NCBI GenBank assembly: GCA_016783965.1
Contig: JADHVO010000001.1
Coordinates: 310,001-374,000 of the forward strand
DNA: 64,000 nucleotides
Source of the DNA: Alphaproteobacteria bacterium
Lineage (GTDB): Bacteria > Pseudomonadota > Alphaproteobacteria > Micropepsales > Micropepsaceae
Reading direction: 5' to 3'
The notes beneath the pieces are model-generated. The model saw only the letters and a list, made by a program, of their open reading frames with translations, was not told the DNA's origin and made no database searches. Positions 17,043 to 25,865 of the stretch are shown one piece after another. Each line of letters starts with the position of its first letter. Within the stretch, counting starts at the first letter, position 1. Both the position numbers and the translations under genes were made by a program.

Positions 17043-17127
17043 GCACAATCCCCTGCGACGGACACTAACACCGCAAGCGCGGCGCAAGCCATCGTGATAG
17101 AACGATCATAGGGGATTCTGGGCGGGC

Positions 17128-17709
17128 ATGTCGGTCACTGAGATCATTGCGGCGTTGCTGGGCGTGGCGAACATCGCCCTGCTCGTGCGGCGCAGCATCT
17201 GGAACTACCCGTTCGGCATGGCATCGGTGGCGTTCTACGTTGTCGTGTTTCATGACTCGCTGCTCTATTCCGACGCGGCGCTTCAGGTCTTCTTCTTTGT
17301 GATGCAGGTGTATGGGTGGTGGAACTGGTACCACGCCCGCGACACCGAGGGACTGGCGAAGCCCGAGCTACTGACCAACGGCGGGCGGCTGCTGTGGATG
17401 GGCGCCGCACTCGCGATCACCGTGGCCGAAGGCTGGTATCTGAAGCACTACACCAATGACTCCGCGCCATGGATGGATGCGAACACCACGGCACTGAGCG
17501 TGGTGGCGCAATATCTGCTGTCGGTCCGCAAGATCGAGAACTGGGCGTTGTGGATCATCACCGACGTGGTGCAGATCGGGCTGTATGCGTGGAAGGGTTT
17601 GTACCCGACGACGGCGCTGTACGTGATCTATCTGGTAATGTCAGTGCTGGGGTTGATCGAATGGCGCCGGCATCTGGTCGCCGCCACGCCGCGAGAGGCC
17701 ACGGCATGA
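17128..17709 (+). CDS. pnuC: Nicotinamide riboside transporter
   Basis: 193 residues with seven hydrophobic segments, the normal PnuC size. Substrate-site motifs are WNYPFGM, FFVMQVYGWWNW and QYLLSVRKIENWALWIITD. PnuC is a facilitator that takes up nicotinamide riboside; accumulation depends on phosphorylation inside the cell. That kinase is most likely the next gene, whose ATG overlaps this stop (ATGA at 17706-17709). No NAD-responsive riboswitch is evident in the 85-bp leader. Confidence 0.92.
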   Translation: MSVTEIIAALLGVANIALLVRRSIWNYPFGMASVAFYVVVFHDSLLYSDAALQVFFFVMQVYGWWNWYHARDTEGLAKPELLTNGGRLLWMGAALAITVAEGWYLKHYTNDSAPWMDANTTALSVVAQYLLSVRKIENWALWIITDVVQIGLYAWKGLYPTTALYVIYLVMSVLGLIEWRRHLVAATPREATA

Positions 17710-18236
17710 GGACCGTCTGCCTGCACGGGCCGGAGTCGACCGGCAAGACCACGCTGGCCACTCAGCTGGCCGAGCATTTCGGCACGGTGGCGGTGCCAGA
17801 GTATGGCCGCATCTATTGCGAAATCTTCGGCAACGAGTGCGACCTCGAAGACCTGCGTGCGATCCGCCGCGGCGAAGACGAGCTGATCGCGGCCGCGCGG
17901 CGCAAAGCGAAGAACAATCTGCTGATCCTCGACACCGATGCGGTGATGACGGCGGTATGGGCTGACGTGCTGCTCAGCCATCGCCCGCCCGATCTCGACC
18001 GGATCGACGACCCGGCTGACCTGTATCTGCTGTGCGACATCGACGTGCCGTTCGTCGCCGACAGCATCCGCTATTTCCCCGATCAGGCGACCCGCGCGAA
18101 GATGTTCGCTCAGACCCGGCGCGAGCTCGAACAGCGCAAGCTGCCTTACGTCACCATCACCGGATCGCGCTATGTGCGGCTGAAGACCGCCGTCGACGCG
18201 ATCACATCCCGATTTCCGGAGGTCGCCGCCCCATGA
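17706..18236 (+). CDS. NadR-type ribosylnicotinamide kinase (P-loop ATPase)
   Basis: 176 residues. It has the NadR kinase-type P-loop GPESTGKTT (residues 8-16), the EYGR segment at the nucleoside site and the Walker B-like NLLILDTD. It matches the C-terminal ribosylnicotinamide kinase domain of NadR but lacks both the repressor HTH and the NMN adenylyltransferase domains. It would convert nicotinamide riboside brought in by PnuC to NMN. Overlaps of four bases on both sides (ATGA with pnuC and with the acyltransferase gene) indicate translational coupling. Confidence 0.87.
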   Translation: MRTVCLHGPESTGKTTLATQLAEHFGTVAVPEYGRIYCEIFGNECDLEDLRAIRRGEDELIAAARRKAKNNLLILDTDAVMTAVWADVLLSHRPPDLDRIDDPADLYLLCDIDVPFVADSIRYFPDQATRAKMFAQTRRELEQRKLPYVTITGSRYVRLKTAVDAITSRFPEVAAP

Positions 18237-19402
18237 CCGTGCAATCGTCGCGTCCCGGTGAGATCAAGGCGCTGGCGGGGGCGCGGGCGATTCCGCCGCT
18301 GATCCTGGTGCTCTACCACTATTGCGAGGGGCATCATTACAGGAACTTCAAGCCGTTCGACCTGCTGATCGGCCACGGCTACATGTGGGTCGAGTTCTTC
18401 TTCGCGCTGTCGGGCTTCATCCTCACCTATGTCTATGGCGCGCGGGTGATCGAGTTCTTCCGCGGGCACGCCTACAAGGACTTCCTGGTCGCGCGGCTGG
18501 CGCGGCTCTATCCGCTGCACATCGCCATGCTGCTTTGGATCCTGGTCGTGATGCTGCTGCTCAACAGCTTCGCGCACGCGACCGGAGGCGTGTCGATCTA
18601 CGAGGCGAAATATCACCCCGTCGTCACGTGGCAGACCTTCATCGCGAACATCTTCCTGGTGCAGGCCTGGAACATCTTCCCGTATCTGTCGTGGAACGGC
18701 GCGAGCTGGTTCGTCAGCGTGGAGTTTCTGCTCTGCCTGCTCTTTCCGGTCTACTTGCTGCTGGCGCGCGGCGGATGGGCGAGCGCCATCGGCCTGATCG
18801 CGGCGGGCATCGCTGGGTTGTGGTATCTGTCGGCGACCGGCAAGCACGGCCTCGACATCACCTTCCACAACGGCATCTTCCGCGGGATGAGCGCTTTCGC
18901 AGCCGGCGTGGGGATGTGCGTGCTTTATCAAAAGACCAGGGCGGTGGCGGACCAGATGCCGGAGATCGCGATCTCCATCATGCAGCTGATCGTGCTGGTG
19001 TGGATGGGATTCGGGACCTTCGACAATGGCTGGTCGCACACGCCGCGCGACATCTACACGGTCCTGCCAATGCTGTGGCTCGTGTACGTGCTCTCCTTCG
19101 ACCGCGGCTTCGCGGCGCGCTTCATGCAGCTGCCGATCCTCCAGAAGCTCGGCGAGTGGTCGTTCGCGATCTATATCGGCCAGACGGTGTGGCTCCAGCT
19201 CATCCGCTTCTTCGAGAGCGGCTATCCGGCGGACGACACATTGATCTTCGGCATCCGCTTCGGCGACCTGATCTGGTGGCCGGAGCCGTTCGCGCTGCTG
19301 CTGGTTTGCGTGGTGTGGGGCTGGTTCCTGTGCACCACTATCGAGCTGCCCGCCAACCGCGCCATCAGGCGGTATTTTGGCCGCAAACCGGCGGTGGCTT
19401 GA
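18233..19402 (+). CDS. Acyltransferase family 3 membrane protein (OafA/YrhL-like)
   Basis: 389 residues with about ten membrane helices. Acyltransferase_3 features are the N-terminal ALAGARAIPPLILVLYHY with the active-site-type His, the WVEFFFALSGFILTYVY helix, RLARLYPLH and the WFVSVEFLLCLLFP segment. These inner-membrane enzymes move acyl groups (often acetyl) onto sugars or lipids at the periplasmic face. Its ATG overlaps the stop of the NadR-type kinase, so it is the third gene of the pnuC operon although its chemistry has no known link to NAD salvage. Confidence 0.88.
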   Translation: MTVQSSRPGEIKALAGARAIPPLILVLYHYCEGHHYRNFKPFDLLIGHGYMWVEFFFALSGFILTYVYGARVIEFFRGHAYKDFLVARLARLYPLHIAMLLWILVVMLLLNSFAHATGGVSIYEAKYHPVVTWQTFIANIFLVQAWNIFPYLSWNGASWFVSVEFLLCLLFPVYLLLARGGWASAIGLIAAGIAGLWYLSATGKHGLDITFHNGIFRGMSAFAAGVGMCVLYQKTRAVADQMPEIAISIMQLIVLVWMGFGTFDNGWSHTPRDIYTVLPMLWLVYVLSFDRGFAARFMQLPILQKLGEWSFAIYIGQTVWLQLIRFFESGYPADDTLIFGIRFGDLIWWPEPFALLLVCVVWGWFLCTTIELPANRAIRRYFGRKPAVA

Positions 19403-19471
19403 CCGTTCCGCGGGGCTGCGCCATCACTCCGGCCCTGTCATTCCACGCTTTCCCATAGGGAGTCTTTCGTC

Positions 19472-20383
19472 ATGACCATCGAGTTCAAGGGCAAGGTTGC
19501 CATCGTCACCGGCGCCGGCGGCGGCCTCGGCAAAGAGCACGCGCTCGAGCTGGCGCGGCGCGGCGCCAAGGTGGTCGTGAACGATCTGGGCGGTGCGGTC
19601 GACGGCACCGGCGGCAACTCCGCCGCCGCCGAAGCCGTCGTGAAGCAGATCACCGGCGCGGGCGGCGAAGCGATCGCGAACGGCGCCTCGGTCAGCGACG
19701 ACGCGGGCGTGCAGCACCTGGTCCAGCAGACGATGGACAAGTGGGGCCGCGTCGACATCCTGGTCGCCAATGCCGGCATCCTGCGCGACAAGTCCTTCGC
19801 CAAGATGGAGATGAAGGACTTCGACGCCGTGATGGCGGTGCACCTGATGGGCACGGTCAAGCCCTGCAAGGCGCTGTGGGAGATCTTCAAGAAGCAGCAA
19901 TATGGCCGCATCGTGGTGACGACCTCGTCCACCGGCCTGTACGGCAATTTCGGCCAGACCAATTACGGCGCGGCGAAACTGTCGCTGATCGGCTTCATGA
20001 ACACGCTGAAACTGGAAGGCGCCAAGGACAACATCAAGGTCAACGCGATCTGCCCGGTCGCGGGCACGCGCATGACGGAAGGCCTGATGCCGCCGAACAT
20101 CCTCGAGATGCTGAAGCCGGAATACGTCACCCCGGCTGTGGTCTATCTGGTGAGCGAAGAAGCGCCGACGGGCACGATCCTGACCGCGGCGGCCGGCGTG
20201 TTCGCGGCGGCGCAGCTGGTCGAGACCGATGGCGTGAACCTCGGCCACAAGGCGACCGCGGACGACGTGGCGGCCAACATCGGCAAGATCATGGATTGGT
20301 CGACGGCCAAGCACTACAATCAGGGCGGCGAGCAGAGCCAGAAATTCTTCGCCCGCGTCCAGGACCAGCCGCTCGTCGGGTAG
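19472..20383 (+). CDS. SDR family oxidoreductase, (3R)-hydroxyacyl-CoA dehydrogenase type
   Basis: 303 residues. Motifs: TGAGGGLGKE, VVVNDLGGAVDGTGG, NAGILRD, catalytic Ser in SSTGLYGNFGQ and YGAAK. The NDLGG...DG insertion is the hallmark of the MFE-2-like subgroup shared with the gene at 1959. The C-terminal 75 residues (VYLVSEEAPTGTILTAAAG onward) form the extension seen in fatty-acid/steroid side-chain oxidation enzymes. GGGAGT lies about 10 nt before the ATG. It has its own 69-bp leader after the acyltransferase gene. Confidence 0.87.
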   Translation: MTIEFKGKVAIVTGAGGGLGKEHALELARRGAKVVVNDLGGAVDGTGGNSAAAEAVVKQITGAGGEAIANGASVSDDAGVQHLVQQTMDKWGRVDILVANAGILRDKSFAKMEMKDFDAVMAVHLMGTVKPCKALWEIFKKQQYGRIVVTTSSTGLYGNFGQTNYGAAKLSLIGFMNTLKLEGAKDNIKVNAICPVAGTRMTEGLMPPNILEMLKPEYVTPAVVYLVSEEAPTGTILTAAAGVFAAAQLVETDGVNLGHKATADDVAANIGKIMDWSTAKHYNQGGEQSQKFFARVQDQPLVG

Positions 20384-20400
20384 GCGCGACGCGCACGTTC

Positions 20401-20467
20401 GGGCCCCCTTCCACCAACGCTACGCGTTGGTCCCCCTCCACGTTGAACGGGGGAGGAAGAATCTTCT
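20401..20467. repeat. REP-like palindromic repeat unit between convergent genes
   Basis: Two adjacent inverted repeats: CCAACGC-TAC-GCGTTGG (20414-20430) and TCCCCC ... GGGGGA (from 20431 to about 20455). The C-rich/G-rich palindrome layout is that of interspersed extragenic repeats common in Alphaproteobacteria. It probably also folds as a terminator-like hairpin for both flanking genes. It overlaps the last codons of the antiporter gene. Copy number cannot be judged from one window. Confidence 0.6.
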
Positions 20468-22213
20468 GGCAAAGGCGCGGACCCGCGAGGGCCGCGCCCT
20501 TTGCTCTTCGTCGAAGCGCAGGCCTGCTTCGAGCACTTCGTCGCCGTCGAGCTTGCGGACGGTGAGAATGACATTGGCGAGCGGAAGCGCGTCGCCGAGG
20601 TCGGGGGCGTTGTCGAAGCGCTCGGCGAAGAGTTGGGCGATGGTCTGATTGCCGTCCATGGCGGTGAGCGTGAGGTCGTACATCGCGGCCAAAGTGGCGA
20701 GGGGCGTAGAGCCGTGGATTTCGAACTCCGCATCACTGTCGTCGACGCCTGACGCAACGGCGAGCGGCGCGAACAGGCCGTCGAGCCGCGGCACGCGCAA
20801 CGCGGGGCCGAGCAAGTAGGCGTAGTCGCCGGATTTGAGCTTGCCCGCCGCGGACGGCTCCAGGATTTCGCGGTTGCGGATCACCATCGCGACGCGGCTC
20901 CAGTACGGCATCGCGGCGACGTTGAGCGCGCGGCTGTCGGGCAGCACGGGATATCCGACCATCTCGACATCGGTCTGGCCCGGCAGGTCGATCTCGATGC
21001 GCTGCACCGGCTGGATGCGGCGCGGCACGGTCTGGCCGAGGCGCTCGGCGACCCATTTGGTCGTCCAGCCCTGCAACACCAGCGACACGATCACCACGAA
21101 GAACGCGATATCGAAATAGAGCGAGGCTTGCGGCAGGCCGACCAGCGTGGGGATCGCCGCAAGGAAGATGCTGACGGCACCGCGCAAGCCCACCCAGCTC
21201 ACGAAGGTCTTTTCGCGCCAGTTGAAGCCGAAGAATTGCAGGCTGGCCCAGACGGCGATGGGGCGCGCGACGAAGATCAGGAAGAGGGAGATGCCGAGTC
21301 CGGGAATTGCCAGGCCTAGCAGGCGGTGCGGCGTCGCCAGCAGGCCGAGCACCAGGAACATCACGATCTGCGCCAGCCACGTAATCGCGTCGTTGAGCGA
21401 CAGGATGCCAGCATAGGCGCGCACCGGCCGGTTTCCGACGACCAGCCCCGCGATATAGGCGGCGAAGAAGCCGGAGCCATGCGCGACGCCGGCAACCGCG
21501 AAGATCAGCACCGCACCCGCGACGGCGAGCAGAGGATGCAGGCCGGCAGGAAGCTGTATCCGGTTCAGCGACCACACCAGCACGAACCCTCCGGCGAGGC
21601 CGATGACCGCGCCGATCCCGCCCTCCTGGAGCAGGAAGCTCGCAACCGCGAGCGGACTCATGCCGTTCTGCGCGGTCATGAAAGTAATCGTGGCGATGGT
21701 GAGGAATACGGCGACGGGATCGTTGGTGCCGGATTCAAGTTCAAGGATGCCGCCAGAATGGTGGCGCAACTGCACGCCGCCGGTGCGCATGAGGAAGAAC
21801 ACCGCCGCCGCGTCGGTAGAGGCGACCACAGCGCCGAGCAGGAAGCTCTCTGCCGGGCCGAGGTTGAGCAGGTAGTGCGCCACGGCGCCAGTGAGACCGG
21901 CGGTGATCACCACGCCGACCGTGGCCAGCACCAGCGACGGCGCGAACAGGCCGCGAAAGGCGGAGAGGCGCGTCCGCAGCCCGCCATCGAACAGGATCAC
22001 GCTGAGCGCCAGCGAACCGATCAGATTGGCGATGTGATAGTCGCTGAACGCCAGGTGCAGCGGGCCGTCCTCGCCTGCCAGCATACCGACGCCCAGAAAG
22101 ACGAGCAGCATCGGCGCGCCGAAACGCGTGGCGATCAGGCTGGACAGGATGCCCGCGATAATCAGCGCGGAGCCCAGCAACAGAACGGCATTGGCAGCTT
22201 CGATAGCGTCCAT
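20420..22213 (-). CDS. CPA1-family K+/H+ (or Na+/H+) antiporter, NhaP2-like, with RCK_C domain
   Basis: 597 residues. The first ~390 are a 12-13-helix Na+/H+ exchanger domain: LVFLGVGMLAGEDGP, LFDGGL and the ion-site segments ASTDAAAVF and LESGTNDPVAVFL. A cytoplasmic RCK_C/TrkA-C regulatory domain follows (IDLPGQTDVEMVGYPVLPDS), then a second acidic region. This order matches potassium/proton antiporters such as NhaP2/CvrA. ATG 22213 is chosen; an in-frame GTG at 22246 adds 11 residues. The final ~13 residues (FFLPRSTWRGTNA) are encoded by the palindromic repeat, with the stop codon in its loop. Confidence 0.9.
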   Translation of the reverse strand: MDAIEAANAVLLLGSALIIAGILSSLIATRFGAPMLLVFLGVGMLAGEDGPLHLAFSDYHIANLIGSLALSVILFDGGLRTRLSAFRGLFAPSLVLATVGVVITAGLTGAVAHYLLNLGPAESFLLGAVVASTDAAAVFFLMRTGGVQLRHHSGGILELESGTNDPVAVFLTIATITFMTAQNGMSPLAVASFLLQEGGIGAVIGLAGGFVLVWSLNRIQLPAGLHPLLAVAGAVLIFAVAGVAHGSGFFAAYIAGLVVGNRPVRAYAGILSLNDAITWLAQIVMFLVLGLLATPHRLLGLAIPGLGISLFLIFVARPIAVWASLQFFGFNWREKTFVSWVGLRGAVSIFLAAIPTLVGLPQASLYFDIAFFVVIVSLVLQGWTTKWVAERLGQTVPRRIQPVQRIEIDLPGQTDVEMVGYPVLPDSRALNVAAMPYWSRVAMVIRNREILEPSAAGKLKSGDYAYLLGPALRVPRLDGLFAPLAVASGVDDSDAEFEIHGSTPLATLAAMYDLTLTAMDGNQTIAQLFAERFDNAPDLGDALPLANVILTVRKLDGDEVLEAGLRFDEEQRARPSRVRAFARRFFLPRSTWRGTNA

Positions 22214-22287
22214 CCCGTTGAGATAAGGCACGCGGAGCCACAGCACCAGCGGTGGCGGCGCAATCAGGCGCGCGGTATGCTCAGCGC

Positions 22288-23136
22288 ATGATCACCGGCA
22301 TCGACCACATCGGCATCGAGGTAAAGGACTTTGACGCCACCGTGCGCGCCTACGAGACGATCTTTGGCGTCTCGCCCAACTGGCGTGGCGGCACGAGCGC
22401 GTGGAAGCACGCCTGGTTCCAGTTCGGCAACATGGCGCTGGACGTTGTGGCGGCCGACGGCGACAGTGAAGGCGCGGACGCCATCCGCAACGAAATCGCG
22501 ACATTCGGGGAGGGCATTTTCGGGCTCGGCTTCTCGGTGCCGGACCTGGAAGAGGCGATCCAGCTGTTCGAGCGGCGCGGCCTGCAACTCCAGCCGCCGC
22601 ACGAGACCATGTCGCAGGATGCGGACGGCCGCGAGCGCCGCTGGAAGATCGCGATGATGAAGCGCGCCAGCGGCAACGGCGTGTCGCTGTTCATGGTAGA
22701 GAACAAGCCGGACGCACGGCGCTGGCCGTCAGCAATCCCGCAGTTCGGCGACGCGTCGGTGCACGCGCTGGATCACGTGGTGGTGCACACACCGAATGCC
22801 GAACGCGCGGTGGCGCTGTATGGCGGGCGGCTGGGGCTCGACCTGCGGCTGGATCGCGCCAACGAGCAATGGGGCGCAAGGCAGCTCTTCTTCCGCACCG
22901 GCGACGCGATCGTGGAAATCGGCCAGAACCTGAAAGCGCCGGTCAGCGACGCGAAGGACAAGTTCGGCGGCCTGGCGTGGCGCGTGAAAGACCCCGAGGC
23001 CGCTTGGGCGCGTATCGCCGCGGCGGGGATCGACGTGTCGGAAGTGCGCAAGGGCCGCAAACCGGGCACTTCTGTCTTCACCGTGCGCAGCGGCACTGGC
23101 GGGGTCCCGACCCTGATGCTGTCGGGGAATGATTGA
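22288..23136 (+). CDS. Two-domain VOC family protein
   Basis: 282 residues made of two VOC domains. The first begins GIDHIGIEVKDFDATVRAYE (methylmalonyl-CoA epimerase-like), the second ALDHVVVHTPNAERAVALYGGRLGL; metal-ligand His residues sit at the start of each domain (DHIG, DHVV) and acidic partners in GDAIVEIG. The arrangement resembles extradiol dioxygenase or hydroxyphenylpyruvate dioxygenase-like folds; the actual reaction is unknown. ATG 22288 is chosen as it starts the first beta-strand directly. Divergent from the antiporter gene with 74 bp between starts. Confidence 0.8.
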   Translation: MITGIDHIGIEVKDFDATVRAYETIFGVSPNWRGGTSAWKHAWFQFGNMALDVVAADGDSEGADAIRNEIATFGEGIFGLGFSVPDLEEAIQLFERRGLQLQPPHETMSQDADGRERRWKIAMMKRASGNGVSLFMVENKPDARRWPSAIPQFGDASVHALDHVVVHTPNAERAVALYGGRLGLDLRLDRANEQWGARQLFFRTGDAIVEIGQNLKAPVSDAKDKFGGLAWRVKDPEAAWARIAAAGIDVSEVRKGRKPGTSVFTVRSGTGGVPTLMLSGND

Positions 23137-23200
23137 CAAAGGACTGGACGGGGTCCCGATTTTCCGGAATCTTGGTTCGCAAATGGACCGGGAGGGGCAT

Positions 23201-23614
23201 GTGAAGATCGAAAATCACATCTATCCAACGGCGGATCGGATCGCGGCGCTGATGGGCAATCCATCGGCAGAGCCGATCGTCATGCTCAACCTGCTCAAGT
23301 TCAGGGACAAGGCGGTCTATGCCGACGGCCGCGCCACGGCGCTCACCGGACGTGAAGCGTACATGCTCTATGGCGAGGCGATGCGAAAGGTCGTGGAGAA
23401 GAACGGGGGCCGCTTCGTCTTCCAGGCTGCCATCGAGCAGCTGGTGATCGGCGAGGTCGAGCAGATGTGGGACATCGTTGCGCTGGTCGAATATCCCTCG
23501 GCATCTGCGTTCGCGAAGATTGCGACCTCACCCGAGGTGTCGGAGATCGGCGTGCACCGCGCGGCAGGGCTGGAAGGACAGTTGCTGATCCGCGTACAGC
23601 AGAGGCCGTTCTGA
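23201..23614 (+). CDS. DUF1330 domain protein
   Basis: 137 residues from GTG 23201, which has GGGAGGGG 6 nt upstream; in-frame ATGs at 23183 and 23129 are alternatives without such a site. Ferredoxin-like DUF1330 features: EPIVMLNLLKFRDKA, GREAYMLYGEAMRKV and WDIVALVEYPSASAF. Members are small cytoplasmic proteins of the dimeric alpha/beta-barrel superfamily, function generally unknown. It follows the VOC gene and overlaps the next membrane-protein gene (TGATG), suggesting a three-gene operon. Confidence 0.75.
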   Translation: MKIENHIYPTADRIAALMGNPSAEPIVMLNLLKFRDKAVYADGRATALTGREAYMLYGEAMRKVVEKNGGRFVFQAAIEQLVIGEVEQMWDIVALVEYPSASAFAKIATSPEVSEIGVHRAAGLEGQLLIRVQQRPF

Positions 23615-24030
23615 TGCGGTTTGTGCCACGGGCAGTGCTGGCGTTGTTCGTTCTGATCAACGTCTTCCGCGGCTGCGTCCATGCCTTCGCACCCGATGGC
23701 GGCGCGCATTCGATCGCCGGCCTCGACCTCTCGACCAACGCGCAAACGATCCTGAGTCTGTTCGCCGGAATGGGCTTCCATCAACTGGTGATGGCCGGGT
23801 TCCAGGTGTTCGTGCTGTGGAAGCGGCGCGACCTCGTCACCATTGCGCTCGTATTGCAGACGGCAGAGATAGTGCTGGGTGTGGCGAACCTCTATTTCTA
23901 CCGCACCCTCCCGGTGGAGGTGCCGGGCATGCCGTTCAACGTCGCTAATCTGGCGATCCTGCTCGTAGCACTGGCTGTCGCGTGGCAACTCGAGAGAAGA
24001 GCTCCCGCACGGAGCGGTGCGAAGGCTTGA
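23614..24030 (+). CDS. Small hypothetical membrane protein
   Basis: 138 residues with four hydrophobic segments (residues about 5-25, 43-65, 73-95, 107-127). ATG 23614 shares its A with the stop of the DUF1330 gene (TGATG), so it is translationally coupled. Most of the hydrophilic residues are in the first loop (FAPDGGAHSIAGLDLST) and at the Arg/Ala-rich C-terminal tail. I do not recognise the family. The 300 bp after it contain no intact gene. Confidence 0.7.
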   Translation: MRFVPRAVLALFVLINVFRGCVHAFAPDGGAHSIAGLDLSTNAQTILSLFAGMGFHQLVMAGFQVFVLWKRRDLVTIALVLQTAEIVLGVANLYFYRTLPVEVPGMPFNVANLAILLVALAVAWQLERRAPARSGAKA

Positions 24031-24211
24031 GGCAGACTGCGATCGCGGAAGTGGCGCAACTCCAGCGCTTTTCCGGCGGCTGATCTCGGAAAGCCATGCC
24101 TAATGAAGCGTTACGACTTCGTGTAAGTCCGTCCTATCGTTCGAATTCATAAACGGGACAGCGCTGGGAAGCCGCCAGAATTGACGGTTCGCTGATATCC
24201 GTGTCCGGGGA

Positions 24212-24467
24212 GTGCACTTGGCCGACGTTGTGTATCACGGAGGCGATGCGGTCGAGATCATTCTTGACGCGGGCGGGCTGGTGCTCAGCATCTGCGCCTC
24301 GGAGGGATCGCGGCGCCTGGCAGGCGAGGAAGCGGTCTCGCATTGTCTCCAAGTCGCTGATCGAGATGCACGACGGTACGCTGATCGTCGAAAGCGAGCC
24401 CAATGTCGGCACGACGATGACGGCAATGTTTCCGCTGTCTCGCGTCGTGATCGCCAAAGCAGCGTAA
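24212..24467 (+). pseudogene. Histidine-kinase remnant (ATPase domain C-terminal end)
   Basis: From 24339 to the stop at 24465-24467, one frame encodes IVSKSLIEMHDGTLIVESEP followed by NVGTTMTAMFPL, an unmistakable match to the end of a sensor-kinase HATPase domain (the helix and G3 region after the G2 box). The bases just before it lack the G1/G2 boxes in this frame; the other forward frame around 24270-24300 (GGLVLSICASEG) may be the preceding strand with a frameshift. No H-box or intact upstream kinase exists between 24031 and 24339. It is a decayed fragment, not a functional gene. Confidence 0.65.
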
Positions 24468-24468
24468 C

Positions 24469-24834
24469 CTACCGCCTCGCGAGCCTTGCACCAGCCATTG
24501 CAAGCAGCGGAAGCGAGACGAAGAACGTCAGATGGTACCACACCGGGAACTGGTGCCAGATCACCATGACATGGTAGGTGCCCCAGAACAGAAGTAGCAG
24601 CACACCGGCGATCAGGGCGGCGCGGCTGTTTGCGATCAGCACCGCGAGATAGCCACCGATCAGCGATCCAGCGAAGCTGATCATCAGGCGCTCTGCCAGC
24701 GCGGTCACTGTCGCGTGAGCCTTCAGCGCCGCGTCAAGGTCCGGCGCCACCTTGCCCAGCACGAATGCGATGCCGAGCGCCACGACAAACCACGCCACGA
24801 CGCCGACAACGGCGCCTGCGATTATCCTTCCCAT
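24469..24834 (-). CDS. Small hypothetical membrane protein
   Basis: 121 residues, four hydrophobic segments. It begins MGRIIAGAVVGVVAWFVVALG with GGGGGA 1-6 nt before ATG 24834. An Ala/Glu-rich amphipathic stretch (DLDAALKAHATVTALAERL) lies between helices 1 and 2, and the chain ends GARLARR. I do not recognise the family. Its stop lies 2 bp from the end of the convergent kinase remnant, so the remnant may be transcribed antisense to it or vice versa. Confidence 0.65.
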   Translation of the reverse strand: MGRIIAGAVVGVVAWFVVALGIAFVLGKVAPDLDAALKAHATVTALAERLMISFAGSLIGGYLAVLIANSRAALIAGVLLLLFWGTYHVMVIWHQFPVWYHLTFFVSLPLLAMAGARLARR

Positions 24835-24906
24835 GTCCCCCCAACCTTTTTTGGCGTCCCTGCGTAGCACCTCTCGCGCCGGTCGCGATTGTAGAAATTT
24901 TCCGCG

Positions 24907-25746
24907 TCAGCGGCCCTTGAACACGGGGTCGCGCTTTTCGACGAAGGCCTTGGCCGCTTCCTTGTGGTCCTCGGTGAAACCGGTGTGGACATGGTGCGTG
25001 GCTTCGAGGTCCATGCACTCCTCCACGTCGGCGCCGGTCGCGACGCGGTTGATGTTCTCCTTCATGTAGCGATAGGCGACACGCGGCCCTTTCGCGAGAC
25101 GTTGCGCCAGCTCGCGCGTCTTCGCCTCCAGCTCCGCCGCCGGCACGACCCAGTTCACCAGGCCCAGGCGGTGCGCCTCTTTCATGTCGATGCGGTCGGA
25201 CAGGTAGTAGAGTTCGCGCGCCTTCGCCGTGCCGACAAGCTGGCTGAGGAAATAGGTGCCGCCGTAATCGCCGGAGAAGCCAACCCTGGCGAACGCCGTG
25301 GTCATCACCGCGTTCTCCGCCGCGATGCGCAGGTCGCAGGAGAGCGCCAGCGACAGGCCCGCGCCCGCCGCCGCGCCCGGGATGGCGGCGATGGTCGGCT
25401 TGGGCATGCGGTAGAGCTTGGCTGCCGTGCCGCGCTGGCTGATGCGCTGCGAGAAGATGCGGCTATCCAGATCGGCCCCGGCCGCTGCGGTCGAGCCGCC
25501 ACCTGTTCCGTCGGCCATGCCCTTCACGTCGCCACCGGCGCAGAAGGCGCCGCCCGCGCCGGTCAGCACCACGCAGGCCACCGCGGGGTCGCTCTCGGCC
25601 TCCGACAGCATCCGCGACATGGCCGTCAGCATGCCGCCGGACAGCGCATTGCGCCGCTCCGGCCGGTTCATGACGATGACGGCAACGCCATCTTCCACAT
25701 GAGCCAGCAGATCCTGCGTGCCGGTTTCCAGCGTGCGCTTTGCCAT
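24907..25746 (-). CDS. Enoyl-CoA hydratase/isomerase family protein
   Basis: 279 residues of the crotonase fold. CoA/oxyanion-hole segments are MNRPERRNALSGGM, GAGGAFCAGGDVKGM and PGAAAGAGLSLALSCDLRIA. At the position of the second catalytic Glu of hydratases the sequence is FSGDYGGTYFL, with Asp/Tyr instead, which is more typical of isomerase or unassigned crotonases; classical hydratase activity is therefore uncertain. A Gly/Ala loop (GTGGGSTAAAG) is inserted after the first oxyanion element. No other beta-oxidation gene is adjacent. Confidence 0.87.
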   Translation of the reverse strand: MAKRTLETGTQDLLAHVEDGVAVIVMNRPERRNALSGGMLTAMSRMLSEAESDPAVACVVLTGAGGAFCAGGDVKGMADGTGGGSTAAAGADLDSRIFSQRISQRGTAAKLYRMPKPTIAAIPGAAAGAGLSLALSCDLRIAAENAVMTTAFARVGFSGDYGGTYFLSQLVGTAKARELYYLSDRIDMKEAHRLGLVNWVVPAAELEAKTRELAQRLAKGPRVAYRYMKENINRVATGADVEECMDLEATHHVHTGFTEDHKEAAKAFVEKRDPVFKGR

Positions 25747-25865
25747 CGCCTGTCTCCCTTGTTAGCGGAGATTAGCGTGGCATGGCGGCAGGCCCCGTTC
25801 AAAGGGGCTGCCTCGGCCGGTCCTGCTGACATCGTTATGCGATGCGAGAACTACAAGTGGCGGAT

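Noticed and set aside
17043..17127. NAD-responsive riboswitch before pnuC
   Set aside because: The 85-bp leader has only very short inverted repeats and no recognisable aptamer core.
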